Shown here: positions 63,801 to 64,000 of the stretch, in pieces
How positions within the stretch are numbered: the first letter of the stretch is position 1
How the letters are laid out: every line of letters starts with the position of its first letter
NCBI GenBank assembly: GCA_026874595.1
Contig: CM049313.1
Location: forward strand, 20,229,508-20,293,507
Reading direction: 5' to 3'
Length of the DNA: 64,000 nucleotides
Source: Sipunculus nudus
Taxonomy: Eukaryota > Annelida > Sipuncula > Golfingiida > Sipunculidae
Program-made: the position numbers and the translations under genes
Notes under the pieces: generated by a model
Seen by the model: the letters and a program-made list of their open reading frames with translations, nothing else
Told to the model about the DNA's origin: nothing
Databases searched by the model: none

Positions 63801-63989
63801 TTCTCGATGTGAAGCAAGAAAAGAAAAAAAATTATGAACTCTCTTTTATTGTTCCCCGAACAATAAAGCTTCACCTCCACATATTAACCCCTGTGGCTGT
63901 TCAGGTTTATACAGTAAAAGTAAGTTTAACTAATATGACCTTTTAAACGTACAGTTATCGAAGACCAGCCTCTCCATGTAATATTCTGA
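11421..63989 (+). CDS. THBS4-like: Group B thrombospondin with 24 EGF-like domains (whole gene, 25 coding exons)
   Basis: This is a secreted, calcium-binding extracellular-matrix glycoprotein. Joining the 25 exons listed below gives one open frame of 5,250 nt (1,749 residues plus TGA), and all 24 intron phases match. Domains by residue: signal peptide about 1-28; laminin-G-like N-domain to about 193; coiled coil about 195-238 ending NCNMC; EGF-like repeats about 249-1265; type 3 repeats about 1266-1520; C-terminal lectin-like domain to 1749. The coiled coil, the absence of a VWC or properdin (TSR) domain, and close C-terminal similarity to vertebrate THBS4 place it in group B. The family usually has 3-4 EGFs; this protein has 24, which makes it unusually long. 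Twenty-three introns are GT-AG and intron 7 is GC-AG. The exact orthologue (THBS3, THBS4 or COMP) cannot be set for an invertebrate from sequence alone. Confidence 0.93.
11801..12055. repeat. (AT)n and (ATGT)n arrays
   Basis: AT runs at 11801-11837 and 11911-11938 flank a block with GTAGAGCACTTTCACTGTG. A TATG tetranucleotide run follows at about 12011-12055. Confidence 0.9.
12594..12647. repeat. (AT)n microsatellite
   Basis: Pure AT run of about 54 bases in intron 1. Confidence 0.95.
12648..14790. other. Intron 1 segment, nothing recognised
   Basis: AT-rich unique DNA. No conserved frame or repeat border was seen. Confidence 0.4.
14791..14852. repeat. (AT)n microsatellite
   Basis: AT run of about 60 bases, slightly interrupted at its right end. 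Confidence 0.95.
14853..15668. other. Intron 1 segment, nothing recognised
   Basis: Unique AT-rich DNA. Confidence 0.35.
15669..15741. repeat. (AT)n microsatellite
   Basis: AT run with a few TTT interruptions. Confidence 0.95.
15742..16815. other. Intron 1 segment, nothing recognised
   Basis: Unique AT-rich DNA. An AAGATGGCGG motif at about 16131 resembles a YY1 site but has no gene context. Confidence 0.35.
16816..18098. repeat. Direct repeats (about 140 bp) flanking family A remnants
   Basis: The block TCAAAAGCTATTCTTGTA...TTGCTAACGTGTTTAGAGA...TTCTTCCGGTGGTTATA at 16822-16962 recurs at 17960-18098 with a few changes. Between them are two stretches of GAAACCTGAAATTAGGTCTC, typical of family A interiors, and a CACCTGAGCG end-like motif at 17876. 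It looks like an element with long direct repeats, or a duplication that trapped element fragments. Confidence 0.6.
18354..18424. repeat. (TC)n(TA)n compound microsatellite
   Basis: A CT run is followed directly by an AT run. Confidence 0.95.
18425..20101. other. Intron 1 segment, nothing recognised
   Basis: Includes a short TCTG-rich stretch at 19365-19425. No supported exon. Confidence 0.35.
20102..21572. mobile_element. Non-autonomous transposon family A, copy 2
   Basis: Starts TTAGCTCAGCTGACTGTAAG and ends GGTGAGCGTCGAGACCCATT. The CTCAGCTGA at the left and the degenerate CAGGTGAG at the right suggest short inverted ends. It contains AGGGCACAAATCGTAAC and four to five modules with GGTCAAAGGTCAAGGTCA. 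No open transposase frame. Confidence 0.75.
21573..23813. other. Intron 1 segment, nothing recognised
   Basis: Unique AT-rich DNA. A 104-codon plus-strand frame at 21646-21960 has no recognisable features. Confidence 0.35.
23814..23930. mobile_element. Small MITE related to the 17-bp minisatellite
   Basis: Begins CAGTGGAACCTGTCTGAAAT and ends GGTGGTCTCATTACACAGGTT; the AACCTGT ends are inverted. It carries single units such as TATTAAGACCACCTGT, the complement of the minisatellite unit. CAGT-type ends next to TA-rich DNA hint at a pogo/Tigger-type source (inference). A TA run follows at 23926-23948. Confidence 0.55.
24380..24560 (+). mobile_element. Possible tRNA-derived SINE remnant
   Basis: The stretch CTATGGTTGTTAAAGAC, then GGTCCCTTGTTCGAACCATG, resembles the D-arm and B-box/T-arm of a tRNA promoter. 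GTTCGAACC is a near-perfect B box. The A-box region is degraded. No end repeat or poly-A tail was found. Confidence 0.3.
24561..26968. other. Intron 1 segment, nothing recognised
   Basis: Unique AT-rich DNA without supported features. Confidence 0.35.
26970..27700. mobile_element. Foldback element with nested inverted repeats
   Basis: The outer arm GATAGGATCGGTAGATGTGA at about 26995 is the imperfect complement of TCATATCTACCAATCCTACC at about 27651. An inner arm GGTGTGCGGGCACTCACTGG (27180) is the complement of CTGGCGAGTGCCCGCACACC (27430). CCGGCCG-rich motifs are scattered through both halves. About 730 bp; noncoding. Confidence 0.7.
28199..28265. repeat. (AT)n microsatellite
   Basis: Pure AT run of about 65 bases in intron 1. 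Confidence 0.95.
28404..28880. other. Possible end of a pogo/Tigger-type element
   Basis: TACAGTCTAACCTCTTTCAT after a TA-rich flank, followed by repeated CGCC and GCCAGCCTC motifs, resembles terminal repeats of pogo-like elements. No matching right end was found. Confidence 0.25.
28890..29097. mobile_element. MITE family C, copy 2 (degenerate)
   Basis: AGAAACGGATCCATACCC at the left and GCTTCATCCGCGCCTG at the right are inverted, and match the GGGGCGGATCC ends of family C. Two poly-C runs lie inside, with a CAACGACCTTTTTTAGAC motif repeated twice. Confidence 0.5.
29336..29384. repeat. (AT)n microsatellite
   Basis: AT run of about 48 bases. An imperfect hairpin (TTAGTCTGTTGTCGAAA / TTTTCGATAGACTAA) follows at 29413-29462. 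Confidence 0.9.
29651..29874. mobile_element. Non-autonomous transposon family B, short copy
   Basis: Left end GTATCCCCAGACAAAGTCGG, right end GTCTGGGGATACTACGGCAT. GTATCCCCAGAC and GTCTGGGGATAC are exact 12-bp inverted ends. The interior is reduced to about 200 bases. Confidence 0.75.
29884..30052. mobile_element. MITE family C, copy 3
   Basis: Ends CAGGGGCGGATCCAGT and ACTGTATCCGCTTCTG are imperfect inverted repeats. The interior AGATCCAACCCAGGA...GGTCCTCAGGTCCGG matches 7020-7231. It ends about 100 bases upstream of exon 2. Confidence 0.7.
30159..30376 (+). CDS. THBS4-like: THBS exon 2: laminin-G-like N-domain core
   Basis: The acceptor TTTTGCAG leads into a phase-1 exon of 218 nt, and the donor is GTAAGG (phase 0 out). 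The encoded stretch [14 protein letters not shown] through [15 protein letters not shown] has the alternating strand pattern of a laminin-G fold. The YLDC motif corresponds to the YLDC of vertebrate THBS4 N-domains. One sequon (NVT) lies near the end. Confidence 0.88.
30377..31307 (+). other. Intron 2
   Basis: AT-rich, no internal feature seen. Phase 0. Confidence 0.8.
31308..31449 (+). CDS. THBS4-like: THBS exon 3: end of N-domain and linker
   Basis: The acceptor is TTTTCAAG and the exon is read phase 0 in, phase 1 out (142 nt). It encodes a basic start ([17 protein letters not shown]), a single cysteine in FMGCPREVL and an acidic linker with a run of D and E residues. The position matches the last N-domain strand and the linker to the coiled coil in group B thrombospondins. 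The cysteine could pair with that of YLDC in exon 2 (inference). The acceptor was chosen over neighbouring AGs because only this one keeps frame with exon 2. Confidence 0.85.
31450..31824 (+). other. Intron 3
   Basis: Very AT-rich, no internal feature seen. Phase 1. Confidence 0.8.
31825..31910 (+). CDS. THBS4-like: THBS exon 4: oligomerisation coiled coil, first part
   Basis: This 86-nt exon (phase 1 in, 0 out) runs from TTTCCAG to a GTATAC donor. It encodes [19 protein letters not shown] and EDIRLQ, with hydrophobic residues spaced 3-4 apart as in a parallel coiled coil. In group B thrombospondins this segment assembles five chains. The pentamer here is inferred by homology. Confidence 0.88.
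31971..32540. mobile_element. MITE with AAGCC.AAACC ends, in intron 4
   Basis: The left end AAGCCTAAACCACACTAAC and the reverse complement of the right end, AAAGCCCAAACCAGACTAAA, match over about 18 positions. About 570 bp, noncoding, with CG-rich subterminal sequence on both sides (GCGCGTCAAGCG; ACGTGCGCACGG). It fills most of intron 4 (31911-32774), which separates the two coiled-coil exons. Confidence 0.7.
32775..32829 (+). CDS. THBS4-like: THBS exon 5: end of coiled coil with CxxC
   Basis: This 55-nt exon (phase 0 in, 1 out) lies between TTATTCAG and GTAAGT. It encodes [18 protein letters not shown]. In vertebrate THBS4 and COMP the coiled coil likewise ends in a CxxC pair that links the chains by disulfides, so NCNMC is the likely interchain disulfide site. 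The exon is too short to find by ORF length and is placed by homology and phase. Confidence 0.9.
32830..33301 (+). other. Intron 5
   Basis: AT-rich, no internal feature seen. Phase 1; the acceptor is TATTCGAG, with a weak pyrimidine tract. Confidence 0.78.
33302..33472 (+). CDS. THBS4-like: THBS exon 6: EGF-like domain 1 and start of EGF 2
   Basis: Phase 1 in and out, 171 nt. EGF 1 runs from [13 protein letters not shown] to GDGIIC with six cysteines. It corresponds to the first EGF of vertebrate THBS4 (PCFRGVQC...[12 protein letters not shown]). The tripeptide RGD at 33409-33417 lies in the GHRGDG turn between cysteines 5 and 6. The exon stops inside EGF 2, just after cysteine 2 (KPCFEG). 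The following donor is GTATGC. Confidence 0.92.
33473..34313 (+). other. Intron 6
   Basis: Phase 1. No repeats recognised. It interrupts EGF 2 between cysteines 2 and 3, unlike introns 7 and 8. Confidence 0.8.
34314..36500 (+). CDS. THBS4-like: THBS exon 7: giant exon with a tandem EGF-like array
   Basis: A single 2,187-nt exon encodes 729 residues: the rest of EGF 2, sixteen complete units (EGF 3-18) and most of EGF 19. Each unit is about 40 residues with six cysteines in the pattern C-x4-PCF-x-G-V-x-C, then CG-x-CP, GY-x-G-[DN]-G-T and a last GC. Seven units carry NG[TS] sequons at the GDGT position. RGD occurs at 34499-34507 and 35015-35023. The acceptor is TTCTTACAG. The frame runs eight codons past the true exon end into a stop, but the exon ends at the GC donor at 36501: only this joins CPPG to YIGDG in exon 8. 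Vertebrate relatives carry these domains as one EGF per small exon or two. Confidence 0.95.
34314..36500 (+). repeat. Coding tandem repeat, about 120 bp per EGF unit, about 18 units
   Basis: The exon is a diverged coding tandem array with a period of about 117-126 nt. The strongest conserved blocks are those for PCF-x-G-V and CG-x-CP-x-GY. Units differ at many codons, including silent positions, so the array is not a recent expansion; no two neighbouring units look near-identical. GC content is visibly higher than in the flanking introns. Confidence 0.9.
36501..37529 (+). other. Intron 7, GC-AG type
   Basis: The donor reads CTG|GCAAGT and the acceptor TTGGACAG|G. The donor is GC, not GT, but otherwise matches the consensus. 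Translation across the join gives [12 protein letters not shown], the exact repeat pattern, which leaves little doubt. A (CT)n run (36648-36707), an (ATT)n run (36724-36752) and otherwise unremarkable AT-rich DNA fill the intron. Confidence 0.88.
36648..36752. repeat. (CT)n and (ATT)n microsatellites
   Basis: A CT run of about 58 bases and an ATT run of nine copies lie 150 bases after the GC donor of intron 7. Confidence 0.95.
37530..37658 (+). CDS. THBS4-like: THBS exon 8: end of EGF 19 and most of EGF 20
   Basis: Phase 1 in and out, 129 nt, between TTTGGACAG and GTACTA. It encodes [10 protein letters not shown], then [12 protein letters not shown] through CGPCPEG. Both borders fall between cysteines 5 and 6, directly before the GY or YI of the next turn. 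This exon is therefore exactly one EGF repeat long and in register with the domain. Confidence 0.92.
37659..38186 (+). other. Intron 8
   Basis: Phase 1. A short AT run at about 37710 and no other feature. Confidence 0.8.
38187..38350 (+). CDS. THBS4-like: THBS exon 9: end of EGF 20 and EGF 21
   Basis: Phase 1 in, phase 0 out, 164 nt, from AATCTAG to GTATGG. It encodes YTGDGVRC, then [12 protein letters not shown] through GDGLSC, and ends in YDVNE. DVNEC is the start of the calcium-binding EGF that follows and is completed by the TGC opening exon 10. This matches the DVDEC junction in vertebrate THBS4. Confidence 0.92.
38649..41418. mobile_element. Non-autonomous transposon family B, long copy, with internal repeats
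   Basis: The left end GTATCCCCAGACAAAGTCGG is present twice (38649 and 38993): a 344-bp unit is duplicated nearly perfectly. The interior from about 39590 to 41270 consists of modules of about 289 bases (ATTTCAAACTTGACTTGTAT at about 40022, 40309, 40599 and more), each with AGGTCA clusters. The right end TGTCTGGGGATATTCTGGCA is the inverted left end with one change. It fills intron 9 (38351-41633). Confidence 0.82.
41481..41545. repeat. (GT)n microsatellite near an exon acceptor
   Basis: Interrupted GT run ending about 90 bases before exon 10. Confidence 0.9.
41634..41774 (+). CDS. THBS4-like: THBS exon 10: EGF 22 (calcium-binding type)
   Basis: Phase 0 in and out, 141 nt, between GGTTCCAG and GTGTGT. 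It encodes [20 protein letters not shown], then CGPCPPGY and the long loop [12 protein letters not shown]. The NLSPGF and GVGxxYAKxxxQ-type motifs are typical of the second EGF in group B thrombospondins. The exon is isolated between two transposon-filled 3.3-kb introns. Confidence 0.93.
41775..43290 (+). other. Intron 10, left part
   Basis: Mostly unique AT-rich DNA. A short tandem of about 34 bp (TTCAGTGTCACAGCT-type, about 3.5 copies) lies at 42527-42650. A partial CTGTCCGTCCGCTCGTTAAC fragment of a family A start lies at about 43145. Confidence 0.5.
43292..45040. mobile_element. Non-autonomous transposon family A, copy 3
   Basis: Starts TAGCTCAGCTGACTAAAAGC and ends TTCAGCTGAGCGTCATGGCC; CTCAGCTGA and TCAGCTGAG are exact inverted ends. 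It contains AGGGCACAAATCGTAACC and about six degenerate modules with CCTGAAATTAGGTCA-like sequence. It ends 100 bases before exon 11. Confidence 0.78.
45142..45219 (+). CDS. THBS4-like: THBS exon 11: first half of EGF 23
   Basis: Phase 0 in and out, 78 nt, from TGTACAG to GTGAGG. It encodes [16 protein letters not shown] and SVCINTQ. DINEC is the calcium-binding EGF signature. The first cysteine is the last of EGF 22, as in vertebrate QVCTDIDEC. Too short for ORF detection; placed by homology, phase and splice sites. Confidence 0.92.
45220..45548 (+). other. Intron 11
   Basis: Starts with a family-C-like fragment GCAGGGGCGGATACAGGGAG at 45229, which suggests a truncated MITE. Phase 0. Confidence 0.6.
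45549..45704 (+). CDS. THBS4-like: THBS exon 12: end of EGF 23 and most of EGF 24
   Basis: Phase 0 in and out, 156 nt, with a long pyrimidine tract before TTTTTCAG and a GTGAGC donor. It encodes [16 protein letters not shown], then CPDNKTRC and [15 protein letters not shown]. Two sequons (NQT and NKT) are present. Order and spacing match the last two EGFs of THBS4. Confidence 0.92.
45705..46078 (+). other. Intron 12
   Basis: AT-rich, no feature seen. Phase 0. Confidence 0.8.
46079..46183 (+). CDS. THBS4-like: THBS exon 13: end of EGF 24 and start of type 3 repeats
   Basis: Phase 0 in and out, 105 nt, from CTTTCAG to GTAGAT. It encodes [20 protein letters not shown], then YPDE and a CSDKRCAK linker. 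The WAGNG and [10 protein letters not shown] motifs are diagnostic for the EGF/type 3 junction of thrombospondins. Confidence 0.93.
46184..46728 (+). other. Intron 13
   Basis: AT-rich, no feature seen. Phase 0. Confidence 0.8.
46729..46833 (+). CDS. THBS4-like: THBS exon 14: type 3 calcium repeats
   Basis: Phase 0 in and out, 105 nt, from GTCGACAG to GTAATT. It encodes [20 protein letters not shown], then [15 protein letters not shown]. The DxDxDG calcium loops and paired cysteines are those of type 3 repeats, which wrap around the C-terminal lobe and bind many calcium ions in known family members. Confidence 0.92.
46834..47903 (+). other. Intron 14
   Basis: AT-rich, with a short ATTATATATAGATTTTA direct repeat at about 47310-47340. 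No gene. Phase 0. Confidence 0.8.
47904..48069 (+). CDS. THBS4-like: THBS exon 15: type 3 calcium repeats with RGD
   Basis: Phase 0 in, 1 out, 166 nt, from TCTTTCAG to GTACGA. It encodes [20 protein letters not shown], then [11 protein letters not shown] and [17 protein letters not shown]. The tripeptide RGD at 47964-47972 lies in a calcium repeat; some vertebrate thrombospondins also have an RGDAC in their type 3 region. Confidence 0.93.
48070..48469 (+). other. Intron 15
   Basis: No feature seen. Phase 1. Confidence 0.8.
48470..48588 (+). CDS. THBS4-like: THBS exon 16: type 3 calcium repeats
   Basis: Phase 1 in, 0 out, 119 nt, from TTTTTTCAG to GTGAAA. It encodes [16 protein letters not shown], then [14 protein letters not shown] and [12 protein letters not shown] is a sequon. 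DGLGDGC replaces the more usual GDAC. Confidence 0.92.
48589..48965 (+). other. Intron 16
   Basis: Very AT-rich with a short AT run at 48899-48912. Phase 0. Confidence 0.8.
48966..49018 (+). CDS. THBS4-like: THBS exon 17: short type 3 exon
   Basis: Phase 0 in, 2 out, 53 nt, from CTCCTGCAG to GTAAAA. It encodes [17 protein letters not shown] and the first two bases of a serine codon completed by exon 18. Vertebrate THBS4 has the closely similar [20 protein letters not shown] here, which fixes both borders. Confidence 0.9.
49085..49290. repeat. Dispersed repeat, copy 1 (in intron 17)
   Basis: TTCACTTATTCGACCCATAT, then TACATTTGTGAATATTCCTT, GGATCTGGATC and GAGTTATGTTGTGAATACAC recur in the same order at 57545-57772. 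A CACA-rich tail ends both copies. Possibly the 3' part of a SINE or LINE (inference). Confidence 0.65.
49463..49548 (+). CDS. THBS4-like: THBS exon 18: type 3 calcium repeats
   Basis: Phase 2 in, 1 out, 86 nt, from TTGTTACAG to GTCAGT. It encodes [20 protein letters not shown], then LDSDGDSQG. Co-linear with THBS4 DGDGHQDSTDNCP. Confidence 0.92.
49549..49860 (+). other. Intron 18
   Basis: No feature seen. Phase 1. Confidence 0.8.
49861..49956 (+). CDS. THBS4-like: THBS exon 19: type 3 calcium repeats
   Basis: Phase 1 in and out, 96 nt, from CCTCCAG to GTGAGT. It encodes [20 protein letters not shown], then [11 protein letters not shown]. The aspartate run is the family's characteristic [11 protein letters not shown] block. 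Confidence 0.92.
50597..50690. repeat. (AAT)n microsatellite
   Basis: About 30 AAT copies with a few GAT changes. Confidence 0.95.
50935..51470. mobile_element. Repeat family D with a palindromic start
   Basis: Begins near CGCCCGTCATATGATGGGAG, an imperfect palindrome, followed by a CCGTCCGTCATGCCGTCCCT tract. Two to three modules follow containing GATTTTCA.CAAACTC.T.A and ATTTAATGAGGTCAGAGGTC. Organised like families A and B but with different ends; the right end is not defined. Confidence 0.5.
51582..51760 (+). CDS. THBS4-like: THBS exon 20: last type 3 repeat and start of C-terminal domain
   Basis: Phase 1 in, 0 out, 179 nt, from TTCCTTAG to GTAAGC. It encodes [15 protein letters not shown], then [20 protein letters not shown] and [29 protein letters not shown] is nearly identical to the opening of the THBS4 C-terminal domain. 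Confidence 0.94.
51983..57022. mobile_element. Non-autonomous transposon family A, copy 4, with internal tandem duplication
   Basis: Starts TTAGCTCAGCTGACTTTCAG and ends ATCAGCTGAGCGCTGTGACC with CCTTGTTTTT after it. The first 1,868 bases (51983-53850) are repeated from 53851 to about 55690, with small differences such as a 4-base change in the CCGTCC tract. 55690-57022 is present once. Modules with CAAAGGTCAAGGTCACA occur in both halves. It accounts for more than half of intron 20. Confidence 0.8.
57023..57544. other. Intron 20 segment, nothing recognised
   Basis: AT-rich DNA with a short AT run at 57060-57090. Confidence 0.4.
57545..57772. repeat. Dispersed repeat, copy 2
   Basis: Homologous over about 200 bases to 49085-49290, ending TTATGTTGTGAACACACAAA and a CACA tail. 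A family B element begins at 57779, only a few bases after it. Confidence 0.65.
57779..59530. mobile_element. Non-autonomous transposon family B, copy 3
   Basis: Left end GTATCCCCAAAGTCAGGATA (shortened), right end GTCTGGGGATACTTTGGCAC then ATCTAG. The first third matches the start of 38649-41418. The rest is four modules of about 280 bases, each ending in or near GGTGGCGCCACC (58421, 58719, 58995, 59276). No coding capacity. Confidence 0.78.
59689..59776. repeat. (TA)n microsatellite
   Basis: Longest pure TA run in the window, about 86 bases; a poly-G run lies 70 bases upstream. Confidence 0.97.
59945..60720 (+). pseudogene. LINE reverse-transcriptase remnant
   Basis: The plus strand encodes, with stops and frameshifts, [13 protein letters not shown] (the FADD catalytic-site motif), then [19 protein letters not shown], a K-SRGLGVL segment and AVRIIT-like and PYRE-like blocks after the polymerase domain. 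Order and spacing match the C-terminal half of a jockey/CR1-type reverse transcriptase. Dead copy inside intron 20; the 5' part is missing. Confidence 0.8.
60839..60895. repeat. (TA)n microsatellite
   Basis: Pure TA run about 130 bases before exon 21. Confidence 0.97.
61029..61077 (+). CDS. THBS4-like: THBS exon 21: C-terminal domain microexon-like segment
   Basis: Phase 0 in, 1 out, 49 nt, from TTTTAAAG to GTAAGT, lying 9.3 kb after exon 20. It encodes [16 protein letters not shown] plus the first base of a glycine codon. The family motif is G-x-E-[IL][13 protein letters not shown], so placement is secure despite the size. Confidence 0.93.
61078..61614 (+). other. Intron 21
   Basis: AT-rich, no feature seen. 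Phase 1. Confidence 0.85.
61615..61886 (+). CDS. THBS4-like: THBS exon 22: C-terminal lectin-like domain core
   Basis: Phase 1 in, 0 out, 272 nt, from TTTCTTAG to GTATAC. It encodes [57 protein letters not shown] and [14 protein letters not shown]. These blocks are almost those of vertebrate THBS4. The domain binds cell-surface partners in known members; none can be named here. Confidence 0.96.
61887..62353 (+). other. Intron 22
   Basis: No feature seen. Phase 0. Confidence 0.85.
62354..62451 (+). CDS. THBS4-like: THBS exon 23: C-terminal domain
   Basis: Phase 0 in, 2 out, 98 nt, from GTTTACAG to GTTAGA. It encodes [20 protein letters not shown], then [12 protein letters not shown]. Matches the family's VRLLW.D.RNVGWKD...YRW..HRP block. 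Confidence 0.94.
62452..63472 (+). other. Intron 23 with a short internal duplication
   Basis: Phase 2. A block of about 55 bases (TTACGGACTATATTGCC...CGTTTATATCTAAGCC, 62826-62882) recurs at 63348-63398 as TTGCGGACTAAATTACC...CGTTTATATCCAAGCC. A poly-G run lies at 62607-62625. Confidence 0.75.
63473..63612 (+). CDS. THBS4-like: THBS exon 24: C-terminal domain, final strands
   Basis: Phase 2 in, 1 out, 140 nt, from ACTAACAG to GTAAGT. It encodes [20 protein letters not shown], then [20 protein letters not shown] and LVYRCN. Corresponds to [18 protein letters not shown] and YRCN at the end of the THBS4 domain. Confidence 0.95.
63613..63954 (+). other. Intron 24
   Basis: AT-rich; GT-AG with phase 1. 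Contains an AATAAA (63862) that would be a polyadenylation signal if the intron were retained. Confidence 0.65.
63955..63989 (+). CDS. THBS4-like: THBS exon 25: short C-terminal tail and stop
   Basis: After an acceptor AAACGTACAG the phase-1 frame reads [11 protein letters not shown] and then TGA at 63987-63989. Vertebrate THBS4 continues after YRCN with an acidic tail of about 20 residues containing IPED, so IIED at the same place supports the exon. The tail is shorter. The exon is small, and another terminal exon beyond the window remains possible. Confidence 0.68.
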
Positions 63990-64000
63990 ATATTCGTCTA

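Overview
The window looks like nuclear DNA of a marine invertebrate, most likely a mollusc and perhaps a bivalve. It is AT-rich and full of introns, with long (AT)n arrays, tandem-repeat-bearing non-autonomous transposons and a degraded LINE. The species cannot be named from sequence alone.

One gene dominates. I reconstruct a complete plus-strand group B thrombospondin (THBS3/THBS4/COMP type) with 25 coding exons from an ATG at 11421 to a TGA at 63989. Every splice junction keeps frame. The CDS is 5,250 nt and predicts 1,749 residues, about twice the usual 750-960 for this group. In order it encodes a signal peptide, an N-terminal laminin-G-like domain (exons 1-3), a short coiled coil ending in a CxxC (exons 4-5), 24 EGF-like domains (exons 5-13), type 3 calcium repeats (exons 13-20) and the thrombospondin C-terminal lectin-like domain (exons 20-25). 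The extra length is almost entirely exon 7, a 2,187-nt exon carrying 16 whole and two partial EGF units that resemble the first EGF of vertebrate THBS4. A protein of this type would be secreted and probably pentameric, which would give about 120 EGF domains per molecule.

Layout: 1-160 may hold the last exon of an upstream gene. 578-892 (minus) is a truncated Mutator-like transposase N-terminus. 1,640-11,100 is intergenic DNA with a 1.2-kb 17-bp minisatellite, AGGTCA-rich repeats, MITEs and a hammerhead-like hairpin. 11,421-11,640 is exon 1, followed by an 18.5-kb repeat-filled intron. 30,159-38,350 holds exons 2-9 (N-domain, coiled coil, EGF array). 38,351-45,141 is mostly transposon-filled introns around exon 10. 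45,142-51,760 holds exons 11-20. 51,761-61,028 is a 9.3-kb intron with a 5-kb element containing a tandem duplication, a second element and the LINE remnant. 61,029-63,989 holds exons 21-25.

Main points for follow-up: the EGF expansion packed into one exon, a GC-AG intron directly after it, four RGD tripeptides, and transposon families that spread clustered nuclear-receptor-type half-sites through the locus.
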